Of a stretch of 64,000 nt of DNA, positions 26,272 through 34,458 are shown piece by piece. The stretch is taken from assembly GCA_002410925.1 (NCBI GenBank), contig DHPR01000012.1, positions 250,381 through 314,380 of the forward strand. The letters run 5' to 3'. Made by a program: the position numbers and the translations under genes. The notes beneath the pieces were generated by a model, which worked only from the letters and a program-made list of their open reading frames with translations, ran no database searches and was not told where the DNA came from. This DNA comes from UBA5359 sp002410925 [NCBI: bacterium UBP13_UBA5359]. GTDB taxonomy: Bacteria > UBP13 > UBA5359. Each line of letters begins with the position of its first letter. Position 1 is the first letter of the stretch.

Positions 26272-27489
26272 ATGGATAAATTACGAATAGGCATTGTGGG
26301 CGTCGGCTTCAGAGGCAAGGATGCCTTCGGGCGAATGCTGTCCGAAAGAACCGATGCGGAGATAGCTGCCCTGTGCGATACCAACTCTTTGCGAATGGGC
26401 GCTGCCAAGGCGCTTCTGGGCTGTGACTGCAACTGCTACACCTCCGTCGAACAGATACTTGGCGATACGGCTCTGGACGGCATCATCATCACCACCCCTG
26501 ATCATACGCATGAAGCCATAGCCATGGCGGCCATAGAGAGCGGCAAACATATCCTGGTAGACAAACCTCTGGCTATCACTGCCGCCGGTTGCCTGCGCAT
26601 CATAAATGCCGCCCGCAGCCGCAACCTGGAGGTAACGGTAGGCTTCAATCTGAGGCATGTGCCGGTGCTGAAGAAGATCAAGGATATTATCGACAATGGT
26701 GATCTCGGAGAACTCATGGCCATTGAGAATCGGGAGTTCTATGACGGCGGGCGTACTTACATGTCCCGCTGGAACAGGCGCTCGGAGTTGTCCGGCGGTC
26801 TGTGGATACACAAAGGCTCTCACGATTTCGATATTATGAACTGGTGGAACCCCGGCGGACTTCCGGTGCGTGTCAGCGCCTTTGCCGGCCTGAACGCTTT
26901 GAGAGAGGATAAGCTGCCGTTTGAAGTCAGGGAAGACGTTCCCGTCGGGCCATATTGCTCTAATTGCGCTTACAGTGAAAAATGCCCGGATTGCTTTCCC
27001 CGGCAAGCGGAAACCTATAACAGCCAAACAGCGGAGATCGACGGCTATCTGCCGGACCTCTGCATGTTCACCTCTGATAAGGATACGCACGATAACGGCA
27101 TAGCTTTGGTGGAGTATGACAACAACGTTCGTGTCAGCCATCTGGAGTGTTTTGTTTCCAACTTCAGTGACCGTCTATATACGATCATCGGTGATAAAGG
27201 CGTGTTGACTGCCTCCCTGAACAATCCTACGGCCGTGGAACTGCGGCCCAGATGGGGCTCTGAAGACAAATTGATTCACGTTCCGCCTGCCGGAGAGGGT
27301 GGACATGGAGGTTCCGATCCTTCCCTGCTGGCTGATTTTCTGAATAGCATAAGAACCGGCGCCAGGACCAGGGCCACCGGTCGTGACGGCATTCTGTCCG
27401 TAGCTGTAGGCCAAGCGGCCGAAGTCTCCTGGCGGGAGCACCGCACCGTAGAGATCAGTGAATTGGTGGATTTAACAGCGCTGCTTTAA
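26272..27489 (+). CDS. Gfo/Idh/MocA family oxidoreductase with a cysteine cluster
   Basis: The 405-residue protein starts MDKLRIGIVGVGFRGKDAFG with the Rossmann GxGxxG, then ILVDKPLAITAAGC, a DKP version of the EKP motif, and VGFNLRHVP. After the catalytic domain a CSNCAYSEKCPDC cluster (about residues 230-245) could bind zinc or a cluster; Cys-rich inserts occur in one subgroup of this family. Sugar or inositol oxidation is likely. ATG 26272 has GGAGG 12 bases ahead; upstream in-frame starts read through leader-like sequence. It is the only gene in the window transcribed against the replication direction, and its stop overlaps the end of ksgA by four bases. Confidence 0.8.
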   Translation: MDKLRIGIVGVGFRGKDAFGRMLSERTDAEIAALCDTNSLRMGAAKALLGCDCNCYTSVEQILGDTALDGIIITTPDHTHEAIAMAAIESGKHILVDKPLAITAAGCLRIINAARSRNLEVTVGFNLRHVPVLKKIKDIIDNGDLGELMAIENREFYDGGRTYMSRWNRRSELSGGLWIHKGSHDFDIMNWWNPGGLPVRVSAFAGLNALREDKLPFEVREDVPVGPYCSNCAYSEKCPDCFPRQAETYNSQTAEIDGYLPDLCMFTSDKDTHDNGIALVEYDNNVRVSHLECFVSNFSDRLYTIIGDKGVLTASLNNPTAVELRPRWGSEDKLIHVPPAGEGGHGGSDPSLLADFLNSIRTGARTRATGRDGILSVAVGQAAEVSWREHRTVEISELVDLTALL

Positions 27490-28370
27490 AGCAACTCATC
27501 GCTCAATCTGCCGAAGTCTGCGGGTGATAACTCCTCCGGCCGGGCTTTAGATGGTATGCCGACTGCCTGCATCGCCTGGGCGATTTGCTCTTTGGCCATA
27601 TCCAGGTTATCTGCCAGGCTATTGGCCAGTATCTTTCGACGCTGCTGAAAAGCCCCTCTGACCACTTTAAAGAAGAACATCTCATCCCTAACCGACACCG
27701 AAGGCTGAGGCAGCATGTCCAGGCGAATCACTGCTGAGGAGACTTTTGGCAAGGGCATAAAGGCTCCGGGGGATACCGTCATGATACGCCGCACAGCGGC
27801 ACGATAAGCCACGGCCACTGTCAGGGCACCGTAATCCTTCTTTCCAGGTTTTGCCTGCAAACGATCGGCAACTTCGCGTTGAATCATCAATACCGCCCGG
27901 GGTATCAGGTTATGGTATGCCAACAGCTTAATAATAATGGGAGTAGAGATGTTATAAGGAATATTTCCCAGGACTATAGCCGGATGACCGCTGAATTCCC
28001 GCTGCCAAAGCTCTTCCCAATCCAGCCTCAGGATATCTCCCTCCACCAGCACCAGATTTCCAGCTTCGCCCAGTTCGTGCCGCAGCACCTCCAGCATAGT
28101 CCTGTCCAGCTCTACCGCCACCACCCTGGCAGCGCAATCCAACAACTCTGCCGTCAGTGTTCCCAGCCCGGGTCCTATCTCCATCACCCGGTCTGTTCGA
28201 TCGATTTCCGCAGCTTCCATTATTTTATGAAGAACGTTGCGGTCTATCAGGAAGTTCTGGCCGAATCGCTTGCTGGCTCGCAGATTATAATACATTAGCA
28301 AGCGCTTTGTTCTGGCTGCAAGAGATTCTCTCCGGACCCTACCGGCTATCTGTCTTCGTCCATTATCCAA
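27486..28370 (-). CDS. ksgA: 16S rRNA dimethyladenosine transferase (KsgA/RsmA)
   Basis: This enzyme dimethylates two adjacent adenosines in helix 45 of 16S rRNA during small-subunit maturation. LRASKRFGQNFLIDRNVL is the KsgA N-terminal signature, MEIGPGLGTLTAELL is the SAM-binding motif I, and LGNIPYNISTPIIIKLL contains the catalytic NIPY motif. The start is unsure: a TTG at 28370 is used here, but ATG at codon 26 (MYYNLRASKRFG) would also give a normal protein; neither has a strong ribosome binding site. The gene follows the G5/3D protein gene, as yabE-rnmV-ksgA in Bacillus, but no rnmV is present between them. Confidence 0.93.
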   Translation of the reverse strand: MDNGRRQIAGRVRRESLAARTKRLLMYYNLRASKRFGQNFLIDRNVLHKIMEAAEIDRTDRVMEIGPGLGTLTAELLDCAARVVAVELDRTMLEVLRHELGEAGNLVLVEGDILRLDWEELWQREFSGHPAIVLGNIPYNISTPIIIKLLAYHNLIPRAVLMIQREVADRLQAKPGKKDYGALTVAVAYRAAVRRIMTVSPGAFMPLPKVSSAVIRLDMLPQPSVSVRDEMFFFKVVRGAFQQRRKILANSLADNLDMAKEQIAQAMQAVGIPSKARPEELSPADFGRLSDELL

Positions 28371-28407
28371 TTACAATCAGCCCGCCTTCCCGGCACAGCC
28401 TTTTCAA

Positions 28408-28442
28408 GACAAAGACCCCCGCAGAGAGCGGAGGTCTTTGTC
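28408..28442 (-). terminator. Hairpin between the G5/3D gene and ksgA
   Basis: A 15-base-pair stem (28408-28422 with 28428-28442) with loop AGAGA. In the minus-strand RNA the only mismatch becomes a G-U pair, so the stem is complete there, fitting minus transcription. There is no clean U-run after it, so it may terminate partially or stabilise the mRNA end. Confidence 0.6.
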
Positions 28443-28462
28443 AGTGCTTGTAAAGAACCCTT

Positions 28463-29482
28463 TCACTCTATGATGTAGACCTTTACCTTACGCCGGCCAA
28501 AATTGAGCGCCTCACGACGGGTATCGAATCCCAGATCTATGCGTCTCCCTTTAATGGCGCCGCCGACATCGCCGGCAGTGGCGTAGCCATAGCCTTCTAT
28601 ATAGAGGCGGCTGCGCATCGGTATAACGTTGGGATCAACGGCTACTACGCCGTATCCGGCCTTCAACCCGATAGAGGTATACCCGTCGGCATAACGGCCG
28701 CAACTACCGGGACCGGGATCATATCCCGTAGCCTGCATGACCATCATGCGGCCTTCTCCGGTATATCCTCTGGTAGAGCGGGAGGAGCGTGAAGCTCTCG
28801 TGCCGATGGCCATAACCCTCTTTTGGGGTTGCACTGCTACCTTGCGTGAGACCAGCTTGCGTAAAGTTTCTACTCCGTCACGCGTATAGACTATATAACT
28901 CTTCTCCATTACGCCATCGGCCCCCTGGCTGATAACCTTGCTTTGACCTCGCACCAAGCTGCTGTCACGCTTGAAAATAGTTTGCGCCTTGATAGGCGTG
29001 GTAGAGATAACGGTCTTCTTATCTACGCGGACGATACGCACCAACAGCCCTGTTTTCAGCGGCTCTGAGGGTGCAGGGCAGACCCTATCATATTTACCCA
29101 GCTCAATGTTCTGTTCCGCCAACAGCTCTCTTACCGTTCTGCCGTCGGTCAGCAAGCTTTTTTCCTTACCGTCAACGCTTATCGTTACCGGCAGAGCTAC
29201 TCGCCCCAGGGCCTCTTCCAGAGCTACTGGAAGAGCTTCGATTAATTTTGTGGATCCTGTATCGGCATTTGCAATATCGATTACAAACAGCCCGAGCATT
29301 CTTTCGGCCTTACAATGCCCGTGCTCTTCAAAAGTCTTCTTTTCCGCTATATCACTTACCGTTCCCTGGACCCAGATTCGTCCGGCCATAAAAAGCACTA
29401 CACTTAGCACCATTAGACAGGCTGCAGCGCTCTGATGCAGCTGCCTAATAGTATCGTGGCCGGGAGTGGGTTCCACTTTCAT
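28463..29482 (-). CDS. YabE/RpfB-like cell-wall protein: DUF348, G5 and 3D domains
   Basis: A membrane segment (ACLMVLSVVLFMAGRIWV, about 22-39) anchors the protein. The outside part has a DUF348-like ubiquitin-fold (VTISVDGKEKSLLTDGRTVR), a G5 domain (about 160-225, ending RKVAVQPQKRV) and a C-terminal 3D lytic domain (ATGYDPGPGSCGRYADGYTS, then VDPNVIPMRS and GDVGGAIKGRRIDLGFD with the catalytic Asp residues). The 3D domain is a MltA-like peptidoglycan lytic transglycosylase fold. ATG 29482 has GGGGG and a good gap, better than the codon 12 positions upstream. Bacillus yabE lies at the same place, between tatD and ksgA. Confidence 0.85.
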   Translation of the reverse strand: MKVEPTPGHDTIRQLHQSAAACLMVLSVVLFMAGRIWVQGTVSDIAEKKTFEEHGHCKAERMLGLFVIDIANADTGSTKLIEALPVALEEALGRVALPVTISVDGKEKSLLTDGRTVRELLAEQNIELGKYDRVCPAPSEPLKTGLLVRIVRVDKKTVISTTPIKAQTIFKRDSSLVRGQSKVISQGADGVMEKSYIVYTRDGVETLRKLVSRKVAVQPQKRVMAIGTRASRSSRSTRGYTGEGRMMVMQATGYDPGPGSCGRYADGYTSIGLKAGYGVVAVDPNVIPMRSRLYIEGYGYATAGDVGGAIKGRRIDLGFDTRREALNFGRRKVKVYIIE

Positions 29483-29504
29483 CGGATCACCCCCCTGAAT
29501 TTTT

Positions 29505-29530
29505 AATTGTGCCCTCACCAGGGCACAATT
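29505..29530. promoter_or_regulatory. Perfect 11-base-pair hairpin in the leader of the G5/3D gene
   Basis: AATTGTGCCCT (29505-29515), loop CACC and AGGGCACAATT (29520-29530) pair perfectly, ending about 8-10 bases before the GGGGG ribosome binding site. It could protect or regulate the leader, as the B. subtilis yabE leader is also controlled by an antisense RNA; that link is an inference only. Confidence 0.5.
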
Positions 29531-29836
29531 TATATAACTTCGACATCTTCGCCAGGAATCCTGCCTGGAAAGCGATTTTGCTTCTGCTATGGGAGTGTAC
29601 GAGCATGTATTCGCCGGTGTGCAAAGCTGCAGAATTCATACCGAATCAGCATCATATATGCCTGTTGCCCGCGAAAAAGAGCACCCTTCAGCTGTGATGG
29701 AAGAGCTTATCCATATTTGACATTTCTAGATTTTCTTCAGCCTGCAGGCAGGCGTCCGGCAGTTCTACTCTCCAGAGATGGCTGAAATAGCTTCGGCTGC
29801 CCGATTTGCCCTTGCTTTATAAGGAGAGTGCCTTTA
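29531..29836. other. 306-base stretch without a recognised gene
   Basis: Only short frames without ribosome binding sites are found on either strand. It must contain the promoter for the G5/3D gene and the end of the D-aminopeptidase transcript, but no clear -35/-10 pair or RNA fold was identified. Confidence 0.4.
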
Positions 29837-30655
29837 TCAAGGAAATATAAAGCCATCGACATCAACGGTATTAAACTTATTCCATGGCATAGCTTTTTCA
29901 TACAACATGAAGGCTTCGCTGATATTGTCGGCGGTTACAGGTTCGCCTATTTTCCGCAGCGGGGGACAGTGATCGGGGGAATCAAGCAATACTAATTCCA
30001 CCGGACCTTGAATTTTATAAGGCTCTATTCTGTCATAACCAACAACGGCTTCTTTCACGTTTTCGTAAATCATTTGGCATGCCTGAGCGGGGATCATCGA
30101 ACAAGCCTGATATGGCGAAAGAGCTTCTTTGACTACCACAGCCTTGATTCCGGAAATTTTGGCCGAAACTTCTGCCACCGTCTTGTCATCTCCACTAACA
30201 AAAACGGCCGGTACTCCGTAATCCCCGGCGATAGCCGCTGCCATTGAACATTCGCTCATATAAATATCGCCCCCATTCACCTGCCAGCGCGAATGGGGCG
30301 TAATGGCCGCGGGTGTTCCTCCCATTGCATGCATACCAACCATTATGACAGCATCAAAAGAGCTGTCCAGCAATGGAAGCCAATGAGGACCGCTGCAATT
30401 GCGCCCATGAATAATTCGGCATCGCGGATCGAGCTGTTCAAATAAAATATTATACCCGCTGCCATGACTGTCATTGACGATGACCTCTTTGGCACCGCTA
30501 TCAAAGGCTGCCCGCACTGCTGCATTTACCTCGTTGGTCAGCAGCTGGCACATCCGATGACGGTGCCTTATGTTCTCAATCCCGGCATCCCGGCGGTTTT
30601 CAAAAAAACAGAACCCGGCAATGCCCTCCAGATCGGTCTGGATATAAATTTTCAT
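29837..30655 (-). CDS. M55-family D-aminopeptidase (DppA-like)
   Basis: MKIYIQTDLEGIAGF at the N-terminus carries the metal-binding Asp and Glu of the M55 (DppA) fold; VIVNDSHGSGYN and MVGMHAMGG hold the metal His residues, and IAGDYGVPAVFVSGDD is the conserved zinc/substrate loop. These zinc enzymes cleave D-amino-acid-containing peptides, especially D-Ala-D-Ala from the cell wall. Length 272 is normal for the family. GAGGAG lies 7 bases before the ATG. Next to a peptidoglycan lytic protein, a role in wall-peptide recycling is plausible. Confidence 0.9.
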   Translation of the reverse strand: MKIYIQTDLEGIAGFCFFENRRDAGIENIRHRHRMCQLLTNEVNAAVRAAFDSGAKEVIVNDSHGSGYNILFEQLDPRCRIIHGRNCSGPHWLPLLDSSFDAVIMVGMHAMGGTPAAITPHSRWQVNGGDIYMSECSMAAAIAGDYGVPAVFVSGDDKTVAEVSAKISGIKAVVVKEALSPYQACSMIPAQACQMIYENVKEAVVGYDRIEPYKIQGPVELVLLDSPDHCPPLRKIGEPVTADNISEAFMLYEKAMPWNKFNTVDVDGFIFP

Positions 30656-31110
30656 AAAATACTCCTCAACAGCAAAGAGATATTAGGTTGCTGAAACCTC
30701 GATTCATTATCCCATACTTTGGTTAACTATGCCACAAGGCAAGCGGTGTTTGCCAACAAGAATTCCTTAAAACAAAAAAGCCTTTTTACCGGAGAACACA
30801 AAGAATCGTATTGTTCGATCTGGTAGCCGCTGTTATTCCGGAGTTTCACTGCACCGATGAATACATAGAGAAAACATATTATTATCGCCATTATGTACTT
30901 AGAAAGAACCTTTCTGTGCCTGACACAGGGCATTTGAAGCCTTCTGTCTTTTATAAAGGGAAACAAGGAGGGTATGCCAGACTAATAACTGCCAGCGCTT
31001 CTCTTATCTTGGATGAATGTCGTTGGTGGAGAGATCCGCGATATGGCTATGGGTACAATATCCAGAAAAATTTTTATGCTAATACTTTCGCTCATCGCTT
31101 CTCTGTCCTG
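30656..31110. other. 455-base stretch without a recognised gene
   Basis: A few frames of 60-80 codons exist on both strands but none has a ribosome binding site or a family resemblance. A short weak hairpin AAAAAGG-CTTTTTT (minus strand, near 30780) might end transcription from the left-running operon. Nothing else is seen. Confidence 0.35.
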
Positions 31111-31680
31111 TTAAAAATCTTTTGTGCCTTTCTTTGTCCCAATAAAGGAATCGTAAATGCTGAAACCCCAGAGGGCGATAGCCGCCAGCAGCAACGGCAG
31201 CCAGGCGGGGGAGAGGTTGAACGTGCCGGTACGGGTGTAACCGGTGAACATATAGGCCGTCAGTAGCAGCAGTTTAAAAAACACCAGAAGGTAAAAGAGC
31301 AGAATGACGGAACCCTTGATAAATTGCTGATTATAAAGCTCTCCCATGCCAGGCAGAAGCGCGGATAGAAGAATGGCGGTAAGAGGGTGCCGCCCCGAAG
31401 AAGCATCCTCGGATTGCATGGAAGCCTGTCGCAACGCCAGCCTTCCAATATGATCTTCGGCTTTGATATTGGCAGGGTCCAATTCCAGCGCCCTGCGATA
31501 CTCCTGCAAAGCCTGGGTCAGGTTTCCGCAGGCTTCCGTTACCTCTCCCAGCAGAACCATTCCCTTCGAGGTCTCTTCCAGGGACAGGGCCTGCCGGCAA
31601 ACCTTGACGGCATTGGCATAATCGCCTTTCAAATAAAGAAGATTCGCCTGCTTGAGAAGCTCTTCAGCCTGATTCACCAT
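31111..31680 (-). CDS. Tetratricopeptide-repeat membrane protein
   Basis: The 189-residue protein has about two and a half TPR motifs (ANLLYLKGDYANAVKVCRQA, GNLTQALQEYRRALELDP, about 10-95), then three probable membrane segments, including LPGMGELYNQQFIKGSVILL, a glycine-rich turn resembling the TM2/DUF5683 membrane module, and a basic tail. A topology with cytoplasmic TPR domain and C-terminal membrane hairpins is likely. AGGAG precedes the ATG by seven bases. It follows tatD by 17 bases. The function is not known; TPR-TM2 proteins are often scaffolds or envelope regulators. Confidence 0.6.
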   Translation of the reverse strand: MVNQAEELLKQANLLYLKGDYANAVKVCRQALSLEETSKGMVLLGEVTEACGNLTQALQEYRRALELDPANIKAEDHIGRLALRQASMQSEDASSGRHPLTAILLSALLPGMGELYNQQFIKGSVILLFYLLVFFKLLLLTAYMFTGYTRTGTFNLSPAWLPLLLAAIALWGFSIYDSFIGTKKGTKDF

Positions 31681-31697
31681 AGGACCACTCCTAAGTT

Positions 31698-32459
31698 TTA
31701 AATCCTGAAAAGCGCCGCGGCATTGGCCGATGTAACTTCGGCTATCGTTTCAGCATCCGTTCCTTTTATCTCCGCTACCCTGGTGGCGATGGTCGCCGTC
31801 CAGGCCGGTTCATTGCGCCGCCCCCTGTAGGGCACCGGGGCCAGATAGGGGGCATCCGTTTCCAGGACGATCCTCTCCAGCGGGAGCTGCCGTACTATCT
31901 CTGCCAACTCTTTGGAAAAGGTGACTATGCCGCCAATGCCCAGATACCAGCCTTTAGCCATAATCTTTTCAGCCAGCAGCAGATCGCCGGAAAAGCAATG
32001 CCAGACGCCGCCCAGGCGGTTTACGGGGAAACCTTCCAGCGCCGTCAGCATGTCATCATGTGCTTCACGATCATGTATTATTATCGGCTTGCCCTGTCGT
32101 TCACATAACTCCAGGTGTGCTTCCAAAGAGGCAAGCTGTGCCGCTTTGGAAGAATGCATGTAGTGATAGTCCAGACCGGTTTCACCTACCGCCGCCACTC
32201 GAGACGAGGAAGCCAGCCTTTCCAATTCCTCCATCATTTCCCTGGAAACGTCTTTAGCTGCGTGAGGATGTATCCCTACCGTGGCATAGCACGCTTCAAC
32301 CTCTTCAGCTATCTTTACGGCTTCCCGGCTGGAAGGAAGATCATAACCGGCCACCACCATTTTCTCCACACCGGCTATAGCTGCACGTGCCAAAATGGCA
32401 TGAAGTTCATTACCGTATTCAGGATGCTGCAGATGAACGTGTGTATCTATCAGCATCAT
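31698..32459 (-). CDS. tatD: TatD-family metal-dependent hydrolase (3-prime to 5-prime DNase)
   Basis: The start MLIDTHVHL supplies the first two metal His residues (HxH), VGIHPHA the third site, GETGLDYHY the metal Glu, IIHDREAHDD the next His, and LETDAPYLAP the final Asp. All are in the TatD order, and the length of 253 is normal. TatD proteins remove damaged nucleotides from 3-prime ends or degrade DNA. The start overlaps the metG stop (ATGATG/TGA), indicating coupled translation, the same neighbours as metS-yabD in Bacillus. Confidence 0.93.
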   Translation of the reverse strand: MMLIDTHVHLQHPEYGNELHAILARAAIAGVEKMVVAGYDLPSSREAVKIAEEVEACYATVGIHPHAAKDVSREMMEELERLASSSRVAAVGETGLDYHYMHSSKAAQLASLEAHLELCERQGKPIIIHDREAHDDMLTALEGFPVNRLGGVWHCFSGDLLLAEKIMAKGWYLGIGGIVTFSKELAEIVRQLPLERIVLETDAPYLAPVPYRGRRNEPAWTATIATRVAEIKGTDAETIAEVTSANAAALFRI

Positions 32460-34432
32460 TTTACCTTGCTGCCGGGCGTCATCATCAGGTCAGGCGCCAG
32501 CAAAGCCAGCTTATCCTTATCGGAAGCTGCCAGCAACATACCGTTTGAGGCCACACCGCGGATCACAGCCGGTTCAAGGTTAGCCACCACTACGATCTGT
32601 CGTCCGATTATCTCTTCGGGCGCATAATGCTCTGCCACACCGGCCACTATAGTGCGCGTGCTCTCTTCACCAAGGTCTATTTCCAGCTTCAAGAGCTTAT
32701 CCGTTCCGGCTACCTTCTCAGCGGCAACTACTCTAGCCACTTGCAGGTCTATTTTGGCGAAATCTTCATAGCTTATAGTTTCCTTCACAGGGTTTGCTCC
32801 CTTCTTTTCGGCCGGCACGGCCGCCGTCTTCCTCTCTTCCTTCTGCTTGCCGGCTTTTCGCTTCTTCCCGATCTCTTCCAGACGAGGAAAGAGCGGCGCC
32901 GCTTTGGCAGTGATCAGACCGGGTGCCAGAATATCCCATCCGCCCAGACCCTGCCAGTCTTCGATGGTAATTTCCGGAGCCAGCCCCAGCTGTTCCTGAA
33001 TGCTCCCGGATGTAGCCGGCATATACGGCGCTAGAGCGATAGCTATCTGACGCAATGCTTCCAATACGTTATACATGACACGAGCCAATCTTTGCTCCTT
33101 GCCCTCCCGCTTCAATGCCCAGGGGGCCTGTTCATCTATATATTTATTCATACGCCCGATAAAACGCCAGAGTTCGGCCAAAGCCAGGCTATAAGCCAGC
33201 TTCTCCGTATGCAGAGCAAAGGCGGCCAGCGTTTCGCGACATACTGCCTGTATGTCGGCATCCGCCTCGGCATCAGGCAGAGAAGAGGGCACCTGCCCGT
33301 TAAAATATTTCTCCAGCATAGAAAGGGTACGATAAAGTAAATTACCGATATCGTTAGCCAGGTCGGCATTTATCCTGGCTTTAAGCGCCGTCCTGGAGAA
33401 ATCTCCATCGTTTCCAAAGGGGACCTCCCGCAGCAGGAAATATCTTAGCGCCTCCACCGCCAGATTATGTGACAGGCCAAACTCTTGCTTCAGCTCGCTT
33501 ATAACTTCGACCGGGTCCACTTTATTGCCTTTGGATTTGGAAATTTTCTCCCCCTCGGAAGTCCAGAAGCCGTGAGCAAAGATTTTACCCGGCAAGGGAA
33601 GGCCTACGGACATGAGCATAGCCGGCCAGAGTACGGCATGGAAACGAAGAATATCCTTGCCTATAAGGTGGACATCAGCAGGCCAAAAGCGGCTGAACTT
33701 AGCTTCGTCAGAGAGATATCCGGCTACTGTAACGTAGTTTATCAGAGCATCAAACCAAACATATGCCACATGCGCGGGCTCCTGAGGCAGCTCAATACCC
33801 CAGGAGAACGATGTTCGGGAAACACAGGTATCCTGCAATCCGCTTTTTACAAAGCTTATAACCTCATTCCTCCGCCACTCCGGCTGAATGAAATCAGGAT
33901 AGGTTTCATAATACTTCAGCAGCGCCTCCTGATACCGTGAGAGCCGGAAGAAATAGCTCTCTTCTTTCAAGACATGCACCGGGCGGCGGCATTCGGGATT
34001 GGGGCAACAACCATCCGCCAGTTGGGATTCCAGCCAAAAGGTTTCGCACGGCGTACAGTACCAGCCTGAATACTCCCCCTTATAGATATCGCCGCTGGCC
34101 ATCATTTTTTCAAAGAAGTGCCTGACCACCTGAATATGCCGGGGCTGGGTAGTACGAATAAAATCGGTGTTGCTTATATCCAGGTCTTTCCATAGTCGTT
34201 GCCAGGCTACCGACATCTCATCCACATAGGTTTGCGGATCCTCCCCACGCTCTTGAGCGGCAAGTTCCACTTTCTGGCCGTGTTCATCGGTTCCGGTGGA
34301 GAATAAAACCTCCCGGCCCAGTAATCTATGGTACCGAGCCAGAGTATCTGCCGCCATCGTTGCATAAGTATGACCTATATGCGGAACATCGTTGATATAA
34401 TAGATTGGTGTCGTCACCATGAACTTATCCAT
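32456..34432 (-). CDS. metG: Methionyl-tRNA synthetase with C-terminal EMAP/Trbp111 domain
   Basis: The class I synthetase signatures are visible: PHIGHTYATMA near residue 20 and KISKSKGNKV (KMSKS loop) near 300. Zinc-binding cysteines appear in CTPCETF and CCPNPEC, so this is the zinc-containing form with a duplicated knuckle. The anticodon-binding helical domain follows, and the last 100 residues are the dimerising tRNA-binding OB-fold (IDLQVARVVAAEKV, GRQIVVVANL, GMLLAASD). A basic, repeat-free linker (KKRKAGKQKEERKTAAV) joins them. ATG 34432 has GGGAG nine bases ahead; the ATG two codons upstream would be only three bases from it. Confidence 0.95.
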   Translation of the reverse strand: MDKFMVTTPIYYINDVPHIGHTYATMAADTLARYHRLLGREVLFSTGTDEHGQKVELAAQERGEDPQTYVDEMSVAWQRLWKDLDISNTDFIRTTQPRHIQVVRHFFEKMMASGDIYKGEYSGWYCTPCETFWLESQLADGCCPNPECRRPVHVLKEESYFFRLSRYQEALLKYYETYPDFIQPEWRRNEVISFVKSGLQDTCVSRTSFSWGIELPQEPAHVAYVWFDALINYVTVAGYLSDEAKFSRFWPADVHLIGKDILRFHAVLWPAMLMSVGLPLPGKIFAHGFWTSEGEKISKSKGNKVDPVEVISELKQEFGLSHNLAVEALRYFLLREVPFGNDGDFSRTALKARINADLANDIGNLLYRTLSMLEKYFNGQVPSSLPDAEADADIQAVCRETLAAFALHTEKLAYSLALAELWRFIGRMNKYIDEQAPWALKREGKEQRLARVMYNVLEALRQIAIALAPYMPATSGSIQEQLGLAPEITIEDWQGLGGWDILAPGLITAKAAPLFPRLEEIGKKRKAGKQKEERKTAAVPAEKKGANPVKETISYEDFAKIDLQVARVVAAEKVAGTDKLLKLEIDLGEESTRTIVAGVAEHYAPEEIIGRQIVVVANLEPAVIRGVASNGMLLAASDKDKLALLAPDLMMTPGSKVK

Positions 34433-34458
34433 GCGCATGTACTCCCGTATACCTCTTT

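Noticed and set aside
26281-27141. 286-codon minus-strand frame inside the Gfo/Idh/MocA gene
   Set aside because: The plus-strand frame has the Rossmann and DKP motifs; the minus frame has none.
30811-31266. 151-codon plus-strand frame
   Set aside because: Overlaps the TPR gene on the other strand, lacks a ribosome binding site and reads as random sequence.
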